Assembly (NCBI GenBank): GCA_037127315.1
Contig: JBBBDQ010000330.1
Location: forward strand, 4,767,501-4,831,500
Direction of reading: 5' to 3'
From: Ascarosepion bandense
Taxonomy: Eukaryota > Mollusca > Cephalopoda > Sepiida > Sepiidae
Length of the DNA stretch: 64,000 bases
The notes under the pieces were generated by a model. The model worked only from the letters and a program-made list of their open reading frames with translations. It did not search any database and was not told the origin of the DNA. Of this stretch, positions 21,687 through 31,120 are shown one piece after another (positions within the stretch are counted from its first letter, which is position 1; every line of letters begins with the position of its first letter). Position numbers and translations under genes: made by a program.

Positions 21687-21700
21687 ATTTCTTACCCCAG
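21687..21700. repeat. target motif copy 3 (right of Tx1 array)
   Basis: ATTTCTTACCCCAG, followed directly by the rest of the host LINE (TCCGCCATGGATTGGAGGTCC region). Confidence 0.85.
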
Positions 21701-22335
21701 TCCGCCATGGATTGGAGGTCCTTTTCAAGCTCGGCAGCGAGATCTGCTGTGTCAGCCTCGGCAGATTTTTGATTGAGGCGAGAGTAAAGCGTAGTGTCGT
21801 CAGCGTATATACCTACTTGGAATCTTATTACATCGGGGAAATCGTTAATGTAGATAAGGAAAAGCATAGGACCTAGAATAGAGCCTTGAGAGACACCCGC
21901 GTTCGTATGATAGTATTGGGAGGTATGTCCGTTCAATATTACCTTCATTGCGTGATTTGAAAGGAATGACCGGATAAGGTCAAACAACTGTCCAGTTATA
22001 CCATAGCCCCGCGGCTTGCGTAGAAGGGCAGCATGCCAGACACTGTCAAACGCTTTAGAGATATCTAGGACAACAGTTCGGGCTTCGCCGTTCTTGTCGA
22101 GAGCCTGGTGTATTTACCCAGTGATTATCGTGAGCAGTGTTTTATATATTGGAACCACGGAGGAGGATTTCCAGCAGCCAGGAAAGCAAGAACCAGAGAG
22201 GCAGTAGATATAGAGTTTAGAGAGAACAGGGGAAAGTTCAGGGGGAACATTTCTTCAGAACAATGATTGGGATTCGTTTTATGGTGGGGGTCAAGCTTTG
22301 AAATTATGTTAGGGACCACCAAAGGGGTAATCCTT
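21701..22335 (-). mobile_element. Jockey/CR1-like LINE, 5' part of the interrupted copy
   Basis: Continuation of the LINE left at 14028. The minus strand encodes [40 protein letters not shown], the catalytic GIYADDTTLYS and DLAAELEKDLQSMADWGKK. At that Lys-Lys the frame runs into the Tx1 3' end. Compared with the copy at 6.1-6.5 kb, an internal deletion removes about 170 bp between GTGAGCAG and TTTTATATATTGGAACC (near 22136-22142). Homology stops near 22335. Confidence 0.88.
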
Positions 22336-22486
22336 TCTTCAATACTACCTGGACTCTCACTGTACCCACTCCTTGCAAATTAGTGGTGGTTCCGACTTGC
22401 TTAGGGTGAAATAATTAAAATCAAAACTGATTGGACGAACTTTTTTTTAAACCCTATCTTTGTTATTTATGTATATTTTATAAGCC

Positions 22487-22488
<2 letters not shown>

Positions 22489-22540
<52 letters not shown>
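22489..22540. repeat. (AT)n microsatellite, left of foldback
   Basis: About 26 AT units. Confidence 0.97.
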
Positions 22541-22541
<1 letters not shown>

Positions 22542-22543
<2 letters not shown>

Positions 22544-22670
22544 GTTTGTTTTTTTGTGTGTAGCTGTGAGTATACCTTGGATATACTCTTTGGTGAATTC
22601 CGAATCGTTGTTTGGAATTCACCAAAGGGTATATCCAAGGTATACTCACAGCTACACACAAAAAAAACCA
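22542..22670. repeat. long hairpin / foldback repeat
   Basis: Inverted repeat with arms of about 58 bp (22542-22601 and 22614-22670) and a 12-base loop. The arms include TGTGTGTAGCTGTGAGTATA and CTTTGGTGAATTCC, with only about three differences. Both flanks are (AT)n tracts, which could themselves pair. No transposase or terminal motif is recognised. Confidence 0.92.
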
Positions 22671-22686
22671 CATCTCAATTCCTCGC

Positions 22687-22688
<2 letters not shown>

Positions 22689-22744
<56 letters not shown>

Positions 22745-22773
22745 AGCTCAGTGTGTGTGTGTGTGTGTGTGTG
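22689..22773. repeat. (AT)n then (GT)n microsatellites
   Basis: AT units at 22689-22739 and GT units at 22751-22773. Confidence 0.95.
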
Positions 22774-23487
22774 AGTGTTTTATATCAAACATCATTTAAA
22801 CGGATATTTTTTAAAATAAAAGTCCGTTTTTAAAACATTATCATGTCAACCGGCCTGCACACTCGTGAAATCATAATAAAGGGCGTGTGGTTTTGAACCT
22901 GCGTTACCCTTTATGGAAAAAATGGCAAGGTGTGTTTTAGATTGTTGAGCCACTGCTGAGAAAGTCTCTATTCATCCTTTTACCGAATGGCCATCTCTTT
23001 GTTCAGATTATTTCGAAAGCCCATATCTACTCGATTTCTTATCCGAAACCTAAAGAAAGCATTTTCTAAAGAATTAATTTTAATCCGACATATTCCTTCA
23101 AACATTATTTTTAATGGATAGCCGTGTTCGAGTAGACGCCTCGTTCTTTAAACAGCGTGTATCATGTCTACGAGCCTGCCTAATAAAGGAAGCTAGCTGA
23201 AAACCTAAAATATTTTTCAACAATTAACTCCGGAAGAAGTCGTTGGGGAGCCGGCGAACTGAGCTATTCACCATTCTCCTACATCTGTCGCGAATGTGTG
23301 CTAGAGCCTGGGCCTCCACGAATGGTTTCTTAGTGTGTTTTGGGTCTTTTAACCTGGGGGATCCCATTCCTTTGCAAATGAGACAACCAGGTGACTCACC
23401 TTAGTCGCGAACACATGGCTGTTGTAGGTCGTCTCAGGGACCCTTCCACTCTGGTGGTTCTCCTGCGTCTAGGAGTTCCTTCGCCCA
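22774..23487. other. unannotated spacer
   Basis: No gene. From about 23230 the sequence is less AT-rich and may be an unrecognised repeat. Confidence 0.4.
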
Positions 23488-24583
23488 GTAGTGCCGTGTA
23501 AACACTACCCGACAAACGCGGGTGTACCCCAAGGCTCTATCCTAGGTCCTACGCTCTTTCTAATCTATATCAATGATCTCCCCGATGCCATAAGATCCCA
23601 AGTAGGTATGTACGCCGATGACACTACAGTTTACTCTCACCTCGATCAAAAATCTGGTGTGGGCGACAAAGCGAACCTCGCTGCCGCGCTTGAAAAGGAC
23701 CTCCAATCCGTAGTGGACTAAGGTAAGAAATGGCTCGTAAATTTCAATGCTTCCAAAACGAAGCTGCTGTCAAATTAACCACCACAGACAACCGCACATC
23801 TCTCCCATTAGCATGGAACAGGCTTGCCTCCCAGAGAGTAAATCACTACGCCTGCTTGACCTGACACTCTCAGAGGACCTCAAGTGGAATGACTCCGTCG
23901 AATCCATTGCTAAATCCGCAGCTATGAAAGTAGGCTCTCTGTGCAGGGCCCGGAAATTCTTTCCGCCTGAATCTATCCTGCAATTATATAAATCCACCAT
24001 CCACCCGTGTATTGAGTACTGCTGCCACATCTGGTCGGGTGCCCCTTCTATTCTCCTCGGGGTTCTTGACAAAATACAGCGAAGAATCTGTAATGTGATT
24101 GATACCGACTTGGCTGACCGCCTGCAGTATCTCTCTCACTGGTGTGACGTGGCTTCCCTGTGCCTCTTCTATAAATACTTTCATGGCTTCTGCTCTGACG
24201 AACTTAAATCACTGGTGCGCCCTAGATGTGAATTTGCACCAGATACTAGATTGGCAACTAGGTCCCACCCTTTTACACTGAAACCGATGAAATGTAACCG
24301 CAATTTCTACTCCAACAGCTTCATTCCTCGTACTTCGCGCCTGTGGAATTCCCTGCCGCATGCTTGCTTCCCCGACGGCTACAACCTCCAGGAGTTTAAA
24401 TGTAAGGTCAATAGACACCTCCTAACACACTAACTCACACCCACTCTCTCCAACTCTCTCCCTATGTACATCCTAAGTCGTCTATCACCCTCCTTCTGAC
24501 ATTTCCTATACCCAATCCCTCTATGTAACACCCCTGCGCTATAGTGGCAGTGAAATGCTTTGCTTGGGGTGACACGATTTAAA
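23488..24583 (+). mobile_element. Jockey/CR1-like LINE, 5'-truncated
   Basis: Starts inside the RT palm and runs to the family 3' end (TTGCTTGGGGTGACACGATT plus A run). It carries an empty Tx1 target (CTAAGGTAAGAAATGG at about 23719-23734). Its coding identity to the 28-kb copy is high and most of the C-terminal frame is open, so it is one of the younger copies here. Confidence 0.9.
23491..24433 (+). pseudogene. RT palm to C-terminus of the LINE (frameshifted)
   Basis: The first frame (23491-23721) has [19 protein letters not shown] and the catalytic [10 protein letters not shown], ending at a stop in VVD*GKKWLV. One extra A near 23773 shifts the frame. The second frame (23747-24433) then gives LPESKSLRLLDLTLSEDLKW, KKVGSLCRARKFFPPES-like, LYKSTIHPCIEYCCHIWSG, LLGVLDKIQRRICNVIDTD, SLCLFYKYFHGFCSDEL, LATRSHPF and TSRLWNSLPHACFPD. 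This is the thumb and C-terminal domain of a non-LTR reverse transcriptase. The stop, the frameshift and the missing N-terminus show it is dead. Confidence 0.88.
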
Positions 24584-24774
24584 AAAAAATACTTCATTCT
24601 TTTTAATTATTTTTACATTCCTAACTACCGGAAATGACGTTTTATATCCAATTCGATGTAACACATCGTAACGTTTTCCGTGCTCATCTCGCTTGACGCT
24701 CTTCATTTTAAAATCGGAAAATCTTCAAACTGACATTTTAACTAGAAGCCCAGATCGAAAAAGACAAAATACAA
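24584..24774. other. region upstream of the unknown gene
   Basis: No motif beyond an open frame that extends upstream of the ATG to about 24742, after a stop at 24739-24741. Confidence 0.4.
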
Positions 24775-25890
24775 ATGTGCGAAGACGAAATGAAACCCAA
24801 GAACGAATCGAAGAACGGAGGGGCGATAAATGAGAAAATATCGGCAATGGAAAGAGAAAAGATGGCGGCCCAAACAATGGACCAATCAAAAACAAGCGTC
24901 AAAAACAAACCGGACAATAAAACAAACGATTATTCTGGAGAAGATATGGCTGAAACTAAATCAACTAACGTTGCGATCACGAAATTAGCGGAAGCTAATG
25001 GCCACTGTAAAAGTTCAGCTCCAATACAAAAAGTTGATAATTTAGCAGAAGCAAACGGAAATAATACTTCTAGTGTCAGGACTTATTCTGGAGCATTAAA
25101 CACATACAAAGGGCAGCAAATACTTGAATCGGGTTTGTTTAATCCAAAGAAAACCAAACTAAAGGTAATCCGCAGTAAAATAGTTGCTAAAAAGGGTAAG
25201 CAGTGGGTAAACGCAAACAACTGTGCCCTGAATTACATTCCAAACGGTGTTCAGTTGAAGGAAGAAATGAAGCCAAGACATTTACAAACGTCGAAAGCTT
25301 TTCAACTGTCGTCTGCAATGAACGCTCCCTCAGCTTGGAAACATTTGAAAAAAGGCAACACTAAAAATAAATACTCAAAACATTCCGAAAGCGCAATTTT
25401 AAATTACCTAAAAATGTGTCCAAAGACAGATGATTTTGTTGTTCAAGCAAGCAATAAGCATTCCAGTAATCACGAACATGCATTACAGAACCGTCAAACA
25501 TCATCCAAAACCGATTCAGTGGAGGATCGATGCACCCGTCGAACAAACGCATGGGCGTTAGATCCATCCGTCAACGACAATAGCCAGTTCATCAATAGCT
25601 ACCCGTCCATCTATGTCTCCCAGGCTGGGTTAATTAACATTTTTCTTCGCTGGGGGATTATTCTAGAAGTAACAGCTGACAAAGTTTTACGGTTGGTGGA
25701 CCGTCGTCAAAATATGGCCATTGCGACGAGCCGGAAAGGTAAAGTGTGCAGCATTCACCATCCGTCAGCCAAGATTTTCCAGAACGAAAAATCGGCAGAC
25801 GCTGAACTGTGCGGCAGATGGCAAGTAAGGAAAAGGATGAACCACGTAATTGTTGCCGATCGAACTCACTCCGTTTGGATCGATGACTGA
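24775..25890 (+). CDS. unrecognised host protein, probable 5' coding exon
   Basis: 371 open codons in AT-rich DNA with no transposon motifs. Residues 1-100 are hydrophilic and Lys/Asn/Ser-rich, with LAEANG occurring twice (71-76 and 90-95), probably disordered. Residues about 270-360 look folded (INSYPSIYVSQAGLINIFL, LRWGIILEVTADKVLRLVD, MAIATSRKGKVCSIHHPSAK). I do not recognise the family. The frame stops at 25888-25890, but a strong donor (CAA|GTAAGG) lies at 25825, so the true exon may end at residue 350. The likely continuation is the segment at 30090-30468, in a similar style, but donor and acceptor phases do not match directly, so an intervening exon is needed or the link is wrong. Start: ATG in context CAAATGT, the first Met after an upstream stop. 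Confidence 0.6.
   Translation: MCEDEMKPKNESKNGGAINEKISAMEREKMAAQTMDQSKTSVKNKPDNKTNDYSGEDMAETKSTNVAITKLAEANGHCKSSAPIQKVDNLAEANGNNTSSVRTYSGALNTYKGQQILESGLFNPKKTKLKVIRSKIVAKKGKQWVNANNCALNYIPNGVQLKEEMKPRHLQTSKAFQLSSAMNAPSAWKHLKKGNTKNKYSKHSESAILNYLKMCPKTDDFVVQASNKHSSNHEHALQNRQTSSKTDSVEDRCTRRTNAWALDPSVNDNSQFINSYPSIYVSQAGLINIFLRWGIILEVTADKVLRLVDRRQNMAIATSRKGKVCSIHHPSAKIFQNEKSADAELCGRWQVRKRMNHVIVADRTHSVWIDD
25825..25830 (+). other. candidate splice donor
   Basis: GTAAGG after CAA, codon phase 0 in the 24775 frame. It is the best donor-like site in the 3' half of that frame. Confidence 0.45.
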
Positions 25891-26208
25891 AAACTACGGC
25901 ACTGTGGAGTATAAAAAGCATCAATTTCTCGACATGTCATTTGACAAAACAGTTAATTTACCATGCTCATCGCCCACGTAAGTTACATCTGTATATATTT
26001 CAATCAACACACATACACGTTGATAGAGATAGATTTGTTCTTTCTGAATCCAAAATGTTTGTCCGTGTATATCTGAATATTTTAAACGAAACCTCATTAT
26101 TTTTAGATACATTGTTATATCACTAGCAACAGTGAACGTCTGTATGTGTCATTTTTTCATATACCACTTCGAAATGGTGCATGCAAAAAACATGAAACTT
26201 TCGTTTTT

Positions 26209-26566
26209 TACATTGTTCGGACTGTTGTCCTATTTATTGCCATATTTACAACGTTTCAGCCGTTGTACGCTCTGGCCTTCTTCACATTGGTATAGGAATG
26301 TTAGATGATTTGACATTCGTTCCAGCTTCTAGTAGGACTTTTCTATTTGTCTCAATATTTTTGGTATATCAGGTCTGTACCGATACTTCAATATTTGTCT
26401 ATACTTTTGAGATTAAGTAATATTTACATTGTTCGAACTCTTGTCCTTATCTTTATTGCCATATTCAAGACGTTCCGGCCGATGAAGTAGGCCGGAGCGC
26501 ACAACAGCCGAAACATTGTGAATATAGCAATAAAGATGAGGAAAACAATCCGAACAATGTAAATAA
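26209..26566. repeat. direct and inverted copies of a 70-bp motif
   Basis: Three related segments. 26209-26285 (ACATTGTTCGGACTGTTGTC...) and 26424-26490 are in direct orientation; 26490-26566 is in reverse orientation (...ATCCGAACAATGTAAA). The second and third form an almost contiguous foldback around GGCCGATGAAGTAGGCC. Confidence 0.8.
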
Positions 26567-26928
26567 TGTAAATACTATCTCATCTCAGAAATATAGACAA
26601 TGAAACTTTCAGTTAAGCAGAATCTCGAAGATTTTTACTTTTACAGAAATCTTTTCAGGAGTAAAAGTCGCGGTTTGTTTACCATAACGATAATTATTCT
26701 TATATGTATTTATTCACCCCCACCCAATGGGGGTAGAATGTGACAGAAGATCGGTTTAAAGCAGCGTCTTCATAGTTGCACAAGAGTGTGAGTCGGTATG
26801 GTTGAACTGAACCTTGATCTAAGAAAAGTTTTGTTGAGTGTTTAGAGGGATTGCATTGATGTGGTTCACGTTCGCTTGCAACCAATCGATATTATGATAA
26901 CAACAGATATATATCGTTCCCAACATGT
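26567..26928. other. unannotated spacer
   Basis: No gene recognised. Confidence 0.4.
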
Positions 26929-27059
26929 AAAGGCCTACTTAATCGCAAAAGTGTGGTGTTCCATCACGATAATGTACAGTCCCTTGCAGTAAAGATCACA
27001 TCTGAAAAAGCTGAAGATCATGGCCGAGACAAATCTCCACAACGTTCTTATTTTTCAGG

Positions 27060-27060
<1 letters not shown>
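26929..27060 (+). pseudogene. mariner-like transposase fragment
   Basis: The plus strand reads LLNRKSVVFHHDNVQSLAV, matching the second catalytic-Asp region of mariner transposases (family pattern LxNRxxVxFHHDNARPH). The following KITSEKAEDHG keeps the spacing to the next block, but the PPYSPDL motif is decayed (PQRSYFSGL) and then runs into an (AT)n tract. The third catalytic Asp is missing. This is an old DNA-transposon remnant. Confidence 0.7.

Positions 27061-27062
<2 letters not shown>

Positions 27063-27112
<50 letters not shown>
27063..27112. repeat. (AT)n microsatellite
   Basis: About 24 AT units. Confidence 0.97.
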
Positions 27113-27113
<1 letters not shown>

Positions 27114-27350
27114 CAAAGTGTTTGGCTCTTCAATAAAGCAGATTCAATTCAATACTTGTCTATACTGATTAGATGACGAATTTACATTATCTGCTCTATT
27201 ACAAAGACAAACTCTTTGTACCTATCAACGCGCTATCTACACTGCGAAATCGAGTACTTTACGACAAAAACCTGTTTGCCAAAACACATTTTTCAGTAAT
27301 AACCACTGAAAAACAACATCCTTGGCGCTAAACACTATCACAATTAAACA

Positions 27351-27377
27351 GTGTGTGTGTGTGTGTGTGTGTGTGTG
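27351..27377. repeat. (GT)n microsatellite
   Basis: About 13 GT units immediately before the SINE. Confidence 0.95.
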
Positions 27378-27620
27378 ATTTAGTATATAGCGGCTAAGAG
27401 TTAAAAATCGGAGAGCCGAGTTTGAATTCCAGTCGTGTTTGTTACATTCACTTGCACGCAAATACCCTTAGGAAAGGTAGGAATCCATGTCTTCTCTCCC
27501 ACTCCCAGGTAATCTTGAGATTACGTAGTAATACTGTCTGAGCACTTTAACCTTGCTTGGCAACCAATCTAGGAGAAGAAAACCTTGAATGCTTGGGGAC
27601 CTCGTGACCCATTATGTACA
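27378..27620 (+). mobile_element. SINE, variant head on the shared body
   Basis: Head TATATAGCGGCTAAGAG (A-box-like) and B box GAGTTTGAATTCC, then the common body (CATTCACTTGCACGCAAATACCCTTAGG as two short blocks). After that it has a tail unlike the 308-bp copies (AATCTTGAGATTACGTAG, TTGGCAACCAATCTAGG). Confidence 0.7.
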
Positions 27621-27784
27621 CTGGTTATCTGTATTCAGTTCTTTTGAAAAGAATGGATAGTTTTGCTAAAGCCATCTTAGATAGATGACCATCGTCAAAG
27701 TTGAGTCTGGGAGGCAGAAAATAATCTATCTATCAATGACTGTTCGTTATCTATATGTCTGTTCATTATATATATATATATTTA

Positions 27785-28878
27785 ATCATTTCACCCCAAG
27801 CAAGGCATTCTACTGCCACTATTGCGCAAGGGGTTACATAGGGGAAGGTGATGAGAAAGAGTGGTTAAATATAGGAAATGTCAAAAGGAGAGTGATAGAC
27901 GGATAGGGATATCGAGGATGAGGGTTGGGTAGGTGGGAAGAGTGTTTAAGAGAATGGAAGCGAGTTAGGGTGTTAAGAGGTGTCTATTGACCTTACATTT
28001 AAACTCCTGGAGATTGTAGCTGTCGGGGAAGCAAGCACGTGGGAGGGAGTTCCACAGGCGGGAAGTGCGAGAAAAGAAGCTGTTGGAGTAGAAATTGCGG
28101 TTACATTTTATCGGTTTCACTGTAAAAGGGTGGGACCTAGTTGCTAATCTAGTATCTCGTGCAAATTCGTACCTAGGGGGCATCAGTGATCTAAGTTCAT
28201 CGGAGCAGAAGCCGTGAAAGTATTTATAGAAGAGGCACAGGGAAGCCACGTCACGCCGGTGAGAGAGTGACTGCAGCCGGTCTGCCAAGTCGGTATCGAT
28301 CACATTACAGACTCTCCGTTGTATTTTGTCAAGAACCCCGAGGAGAACAGCAGGGGCTGCCGACCAGATGTGGCAGCAATATTCAATGCACGGGCAGATG
28401 GTAGATTTATATATGTGCAAGATAGATTCAGAAGGAAAAAACTTCCGGGCCCTGCATAGAGAACTGACTTTCATAGCAGCAGATTTAGCAATAGATTCGA
28501 TATAGTCATTCCACTTAAGGCCCACTGAGAGTGTGAGGCCAAGGAGGCGTAGTGTTTTACACTCTGGGAGGCAAGCCTGTTCCATGCTAATGGGAGGTAG
28601 GTGCGATTGTCTGTGATGGTTAATTGATAGCAGCTTCGTTTTGGAAGCATTAAAATTTACGAACCATTTCTTACCTTAGTCCACTACGGATTGGAGGTCC
28701 TTTTCAAGCTCGGCAGCGAGGTTCGCTTTGTCGTCCACACCAGATTTTTGATCGAGGCGAGAGTAAACTGTGGTGTCATCGGCGTACATACCTACTTGGG
28801 ATCTTATGGCATCGGGGAGATCATTAATGTAGATCAGAAAGAGCGTAGGATCTATGATACAGCTTTGCGGGCTTCGCC
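27785..28878 (-). mobile_element. Jockey/CR1-like LINE, 5'-truncated
   Basis: From the family 3' terminus (minus strand ...TTGCTTGGGGTGAAATGATT, near 27785) to the RT palm, where it is cut at about 28878 by an AT/GT tract. An empty Tx1 target site (CCATTTCTTACCTTAG) is at 28664-28679. This is the least decayed copy of the C-terminal domain. Confidence 0.9.
27965..28585 (-). pseudogene. RT C-terminal ORF of the LINE
   Basis: 206 uninterrupted codons: MEQACLPECKTLRLLGLTLS, AAMKVSSLCRARKFFPSES, HIYKSTICPCIEYCCHIWSA, LLGVLDKIQRRVCNVIDTD, RRDVASLCLFYKYFHGFCSD, LATRSHPFTVK and FSRTSRLWNSLPRACFPDS, then the stop. It corresponds to the thumb/C-terminal part of the reverse transcriptase. Upstream the palm is present but out of frame or stopped, so no functional enzyme is encoded. 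The long intact frame indicates fairly recent insertion. Confidence 0.85.
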
Positions 28879-28880
28879 AT

Positions 28881-28914
28881 TATATATATATATATAAATA
28901 TATATATATATGTA

Positions 28915-28955
<41 letters not shown>
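28881..28955. repeat. (AT)n(GT)n microsatellite
   Basis: AT tract to about 28911, then GTAT and GT units to 28955, followed by loose TATC repeats to 29074. Confidence 0.9.
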
Positions 28956-28957
<2 letters not shown>

Positions 28958-29074
28958 ATTATCTATCCATGTAACTATAGCTATTTATTATCTATCTATC
29001 CATATCTGTTTGTTATCTCTCTTTCTCACTCTCTGTTTATTATCTATCAATCTATCTATTTGTCTATCTATCTA

Positions 29075-29462
29075 CTAGCAGTATAGCCCGGCGTTGCTCG
29101 GCTGTAATGAAAGCTTTAAAACTAATCCATGGTCCTGGAGCTCAGACTCTTTAGACGTTGGCACGAAAGACTAAAAAGCAATAGTTGTTTCCAGTTAAAG
29201 CGAAACCGTAGAATGAAAGAAAAATGAATGGGTGTAAGCCAACTTTTGATTTCCTGGTATCGATATCAAATAAGTTTTTTTCGTCATAAACTGAAATTTG
29301 AAGGCTAAATAAGTCCACTGAGTAAATGGTATCATGGCTGAGACTAAGAACTACAATTATACCTACTTAGAGCCAAACCCGAAGCAAAAACTAAAATAAA
29401 AGGGCTGAAACAAATACAGACGTGCAGGCAGATAAACAGACACACACACAACAAACATCTTG

Positions 29463-29510
<48 letters not shown>

Positions 29511-29830
29511 CGATTTTCTGCACAATTGTAAGAACTGCAACCTTGAAATTTCTGAATATCGTTTCTTATGTCTTTGTCTATTATCAGTGTATCAAATTTA
29601 ATTAAAATCGGACCAGTCCTTCTATAACCCAGTTTTTTCGATTATCGATTTTCGATATTTATCGGGGGTACCTCGACACAAAACCTAGCTAAGAACACTC
29701 GCAGACGCTTATAGTACAACTGTGTAAATTTTCAAGAAAATCGGTTCAGCCGTTTCGGAGTCTATAGGTAACGGACACACACACACGCACACAAAGTTCT
29801 ATTTATAAATAAGTTTAGATAGATTTAGAT
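29075..29830 (-). mobile_element. Helitron-like element, copy C (full length type)
   Basis: 756 bp, collinear with copy B at 11361-12084 from CTAGCAGTATAGCCCGGCG to AAGTTTAGATAGATTTAGAT. Its internal (AT)n tract (29467-29508) is at the same position as in the other copies but of different length. Non-coding. Confidence 0.65.
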
Positions 29831-29846
29831 CTATCTATATCTGTTT

Positions 29847-29850
<4 letters not shown>

Positions 29851-29917
<67 letters not shown>
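29851..29917. repeat. (AT)n(GT)n microsatellite
   Basis: AT tract running into about 20 GT units, then CTGT repeats to about 29955. Confidence 0.95.
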
Positions 29918-29920
<3 letters not shown>

Positions 29921-30077
29921 CTCTCTCTTTATCTGTCTGTCTGTCTGTCTGTCTATCTACGTGATTTTCTGCCACCCAGACCTGTCCTTGGTGATAGTCA
30001 TCTATATATCTGACAGATCAATATATGAATAAACTTAAACAGATTATGTTTAACATCCCTTAATTCTTTGTAAACTA

Positions 30078-30089
30078 TTTACTTTGCAG
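30078..30089 (+). other. candidate splice acceptor
   Basis: TTTACTTTGCAG after a T-rich tract, directly before the 30090 exon. Confidence 0.6.
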
Positions 30090-30468
30090 GTATGGACCGT
30101 GGTCATATCCCCACTGCATGAATCTGGTAACTTCTGCCCGCTTTGGTCGCACCCGAAACAGTAGCCTCTTCGTCCATCTGAATGACATTCACATCACACA
30201 AAAACAATGTGGCGACGTGATTGTCCGGACAGAGGCAGTTGTGCTGAGAATGCGACCTAAATTCGGTTCAATTGAGGTGGAGACGAGTTGTGCAGATATC
30301 GTGGCGGCCCTTGGCAAGGAAATCCGTTGCTATTTCAAAGAGTCGCTCACCTTTTCCACGTCGCGTCAAGGCCTGACCCTCTCGAACGGAAAAATCGAAG
30401 CCTCTTTGCTGAACACTGGGAGAATTGAATTCTTCAAGCTTCCAGGAAGAATTCCGTTATCTTATTGA
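30090..30468 (+). CDS. unrecognised host protein, probable 3' terminal exon
   Basis: A pyrimidine-rich tract ending TTTACTTTGCAG precedes a frame open from 30091 (YGPWSYPHCMNLVTSARFG) to a stop at 30466-30468, 125 codons. It reads like a folded domain: SSLFVHLNDIHITQKQCGD, VIVRTEAVVLRMRPKFGS, ADIVAALGKEIRCYF and SRQGLTLSNGKIEASLLN. No transposon motif is present. Codon use and base composition match the segment at 24775-25890, which points to one gene with a repeat-filled intron of about 4 kb or more. Phase at this acceptor (one base before the first full codon) does not fit the best donor at 25825, so another exon may lie between. Family not recognised. Confidence 0.6.
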
Positions 30469-30959
30469 TCTGTCATGGATCGATACACGTTTACTTTTTT
30501 AATTTTTTTATGCTTATTTGTTTCTATTGGCTGGGCACGTGAACACCGTGTGATCTATCTTTTTTGTTTGAGATAGAAAGCAATGTCATTCAGGGTACTA
30601 CAGGAGAAAAAAAAACTCATAGTCATTTTTAGTTTTATGACGATTTATGTATTTAACGAATTTAATATACACTTGTTAAAAATATATTGTTATCGTCAAT
30701 TTTCATATCTTTAAAAGAATAATATTCCGTATTAAAAGTAAAGATTGTTGCTCTTTTATTCTTAAAAAAGAAATACTATATTTGCTGAGGTCAAAAAATA
30801 AGTCTCAAAAATTTGCTCTGGGTTTTAGCATAGGCATTCGAAAACACTAACCTTTGTCCTTAAGGACGCACAGTGAATTCTCGAGATTTATTTCAGAACA
30901 AAAATCTGCATCTTTGACGGTAATTTCGATACATCCTCTATATAGCAGCAGCAGCAGCA
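30469..30959. other. downstream region of the 30-kb exon
   Basis: T-rich, probably 3' UTR and spacer. No repeat recognised. Confidence 0.35.
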
Positions 30960-31120
30960 GCAAATTTGATATTTTTTACAAAAATGCATTTCCCGTTTTT
31001 CATTTTTTTATTTCTTATTTTTATTTTTTTACCAAAAATGCATGACTGATAATTTTATTTATTTATTATTTTTACAAAAATGGATTTCTGGCAATTTTTT
31101 TTTTTTAAGCAAAAATGTAT
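30960..31120. repeat. degenerate T-rich tandem motif
   Basis: Irregular units of the form T-run + ACAAAAATGCATT + CTG. The same motif recurs at 31780-32010 and 32700-32850. A (CAG)5 tract lies at 30945-30961. Confidence 0.6.

Noticed and set aside
22431..22745. Tyr-Ile repeat proteins on both strands
   Set aside because: Translation of AT tracts and of the palindrome arms; both strands give the same pseudo-peptides.
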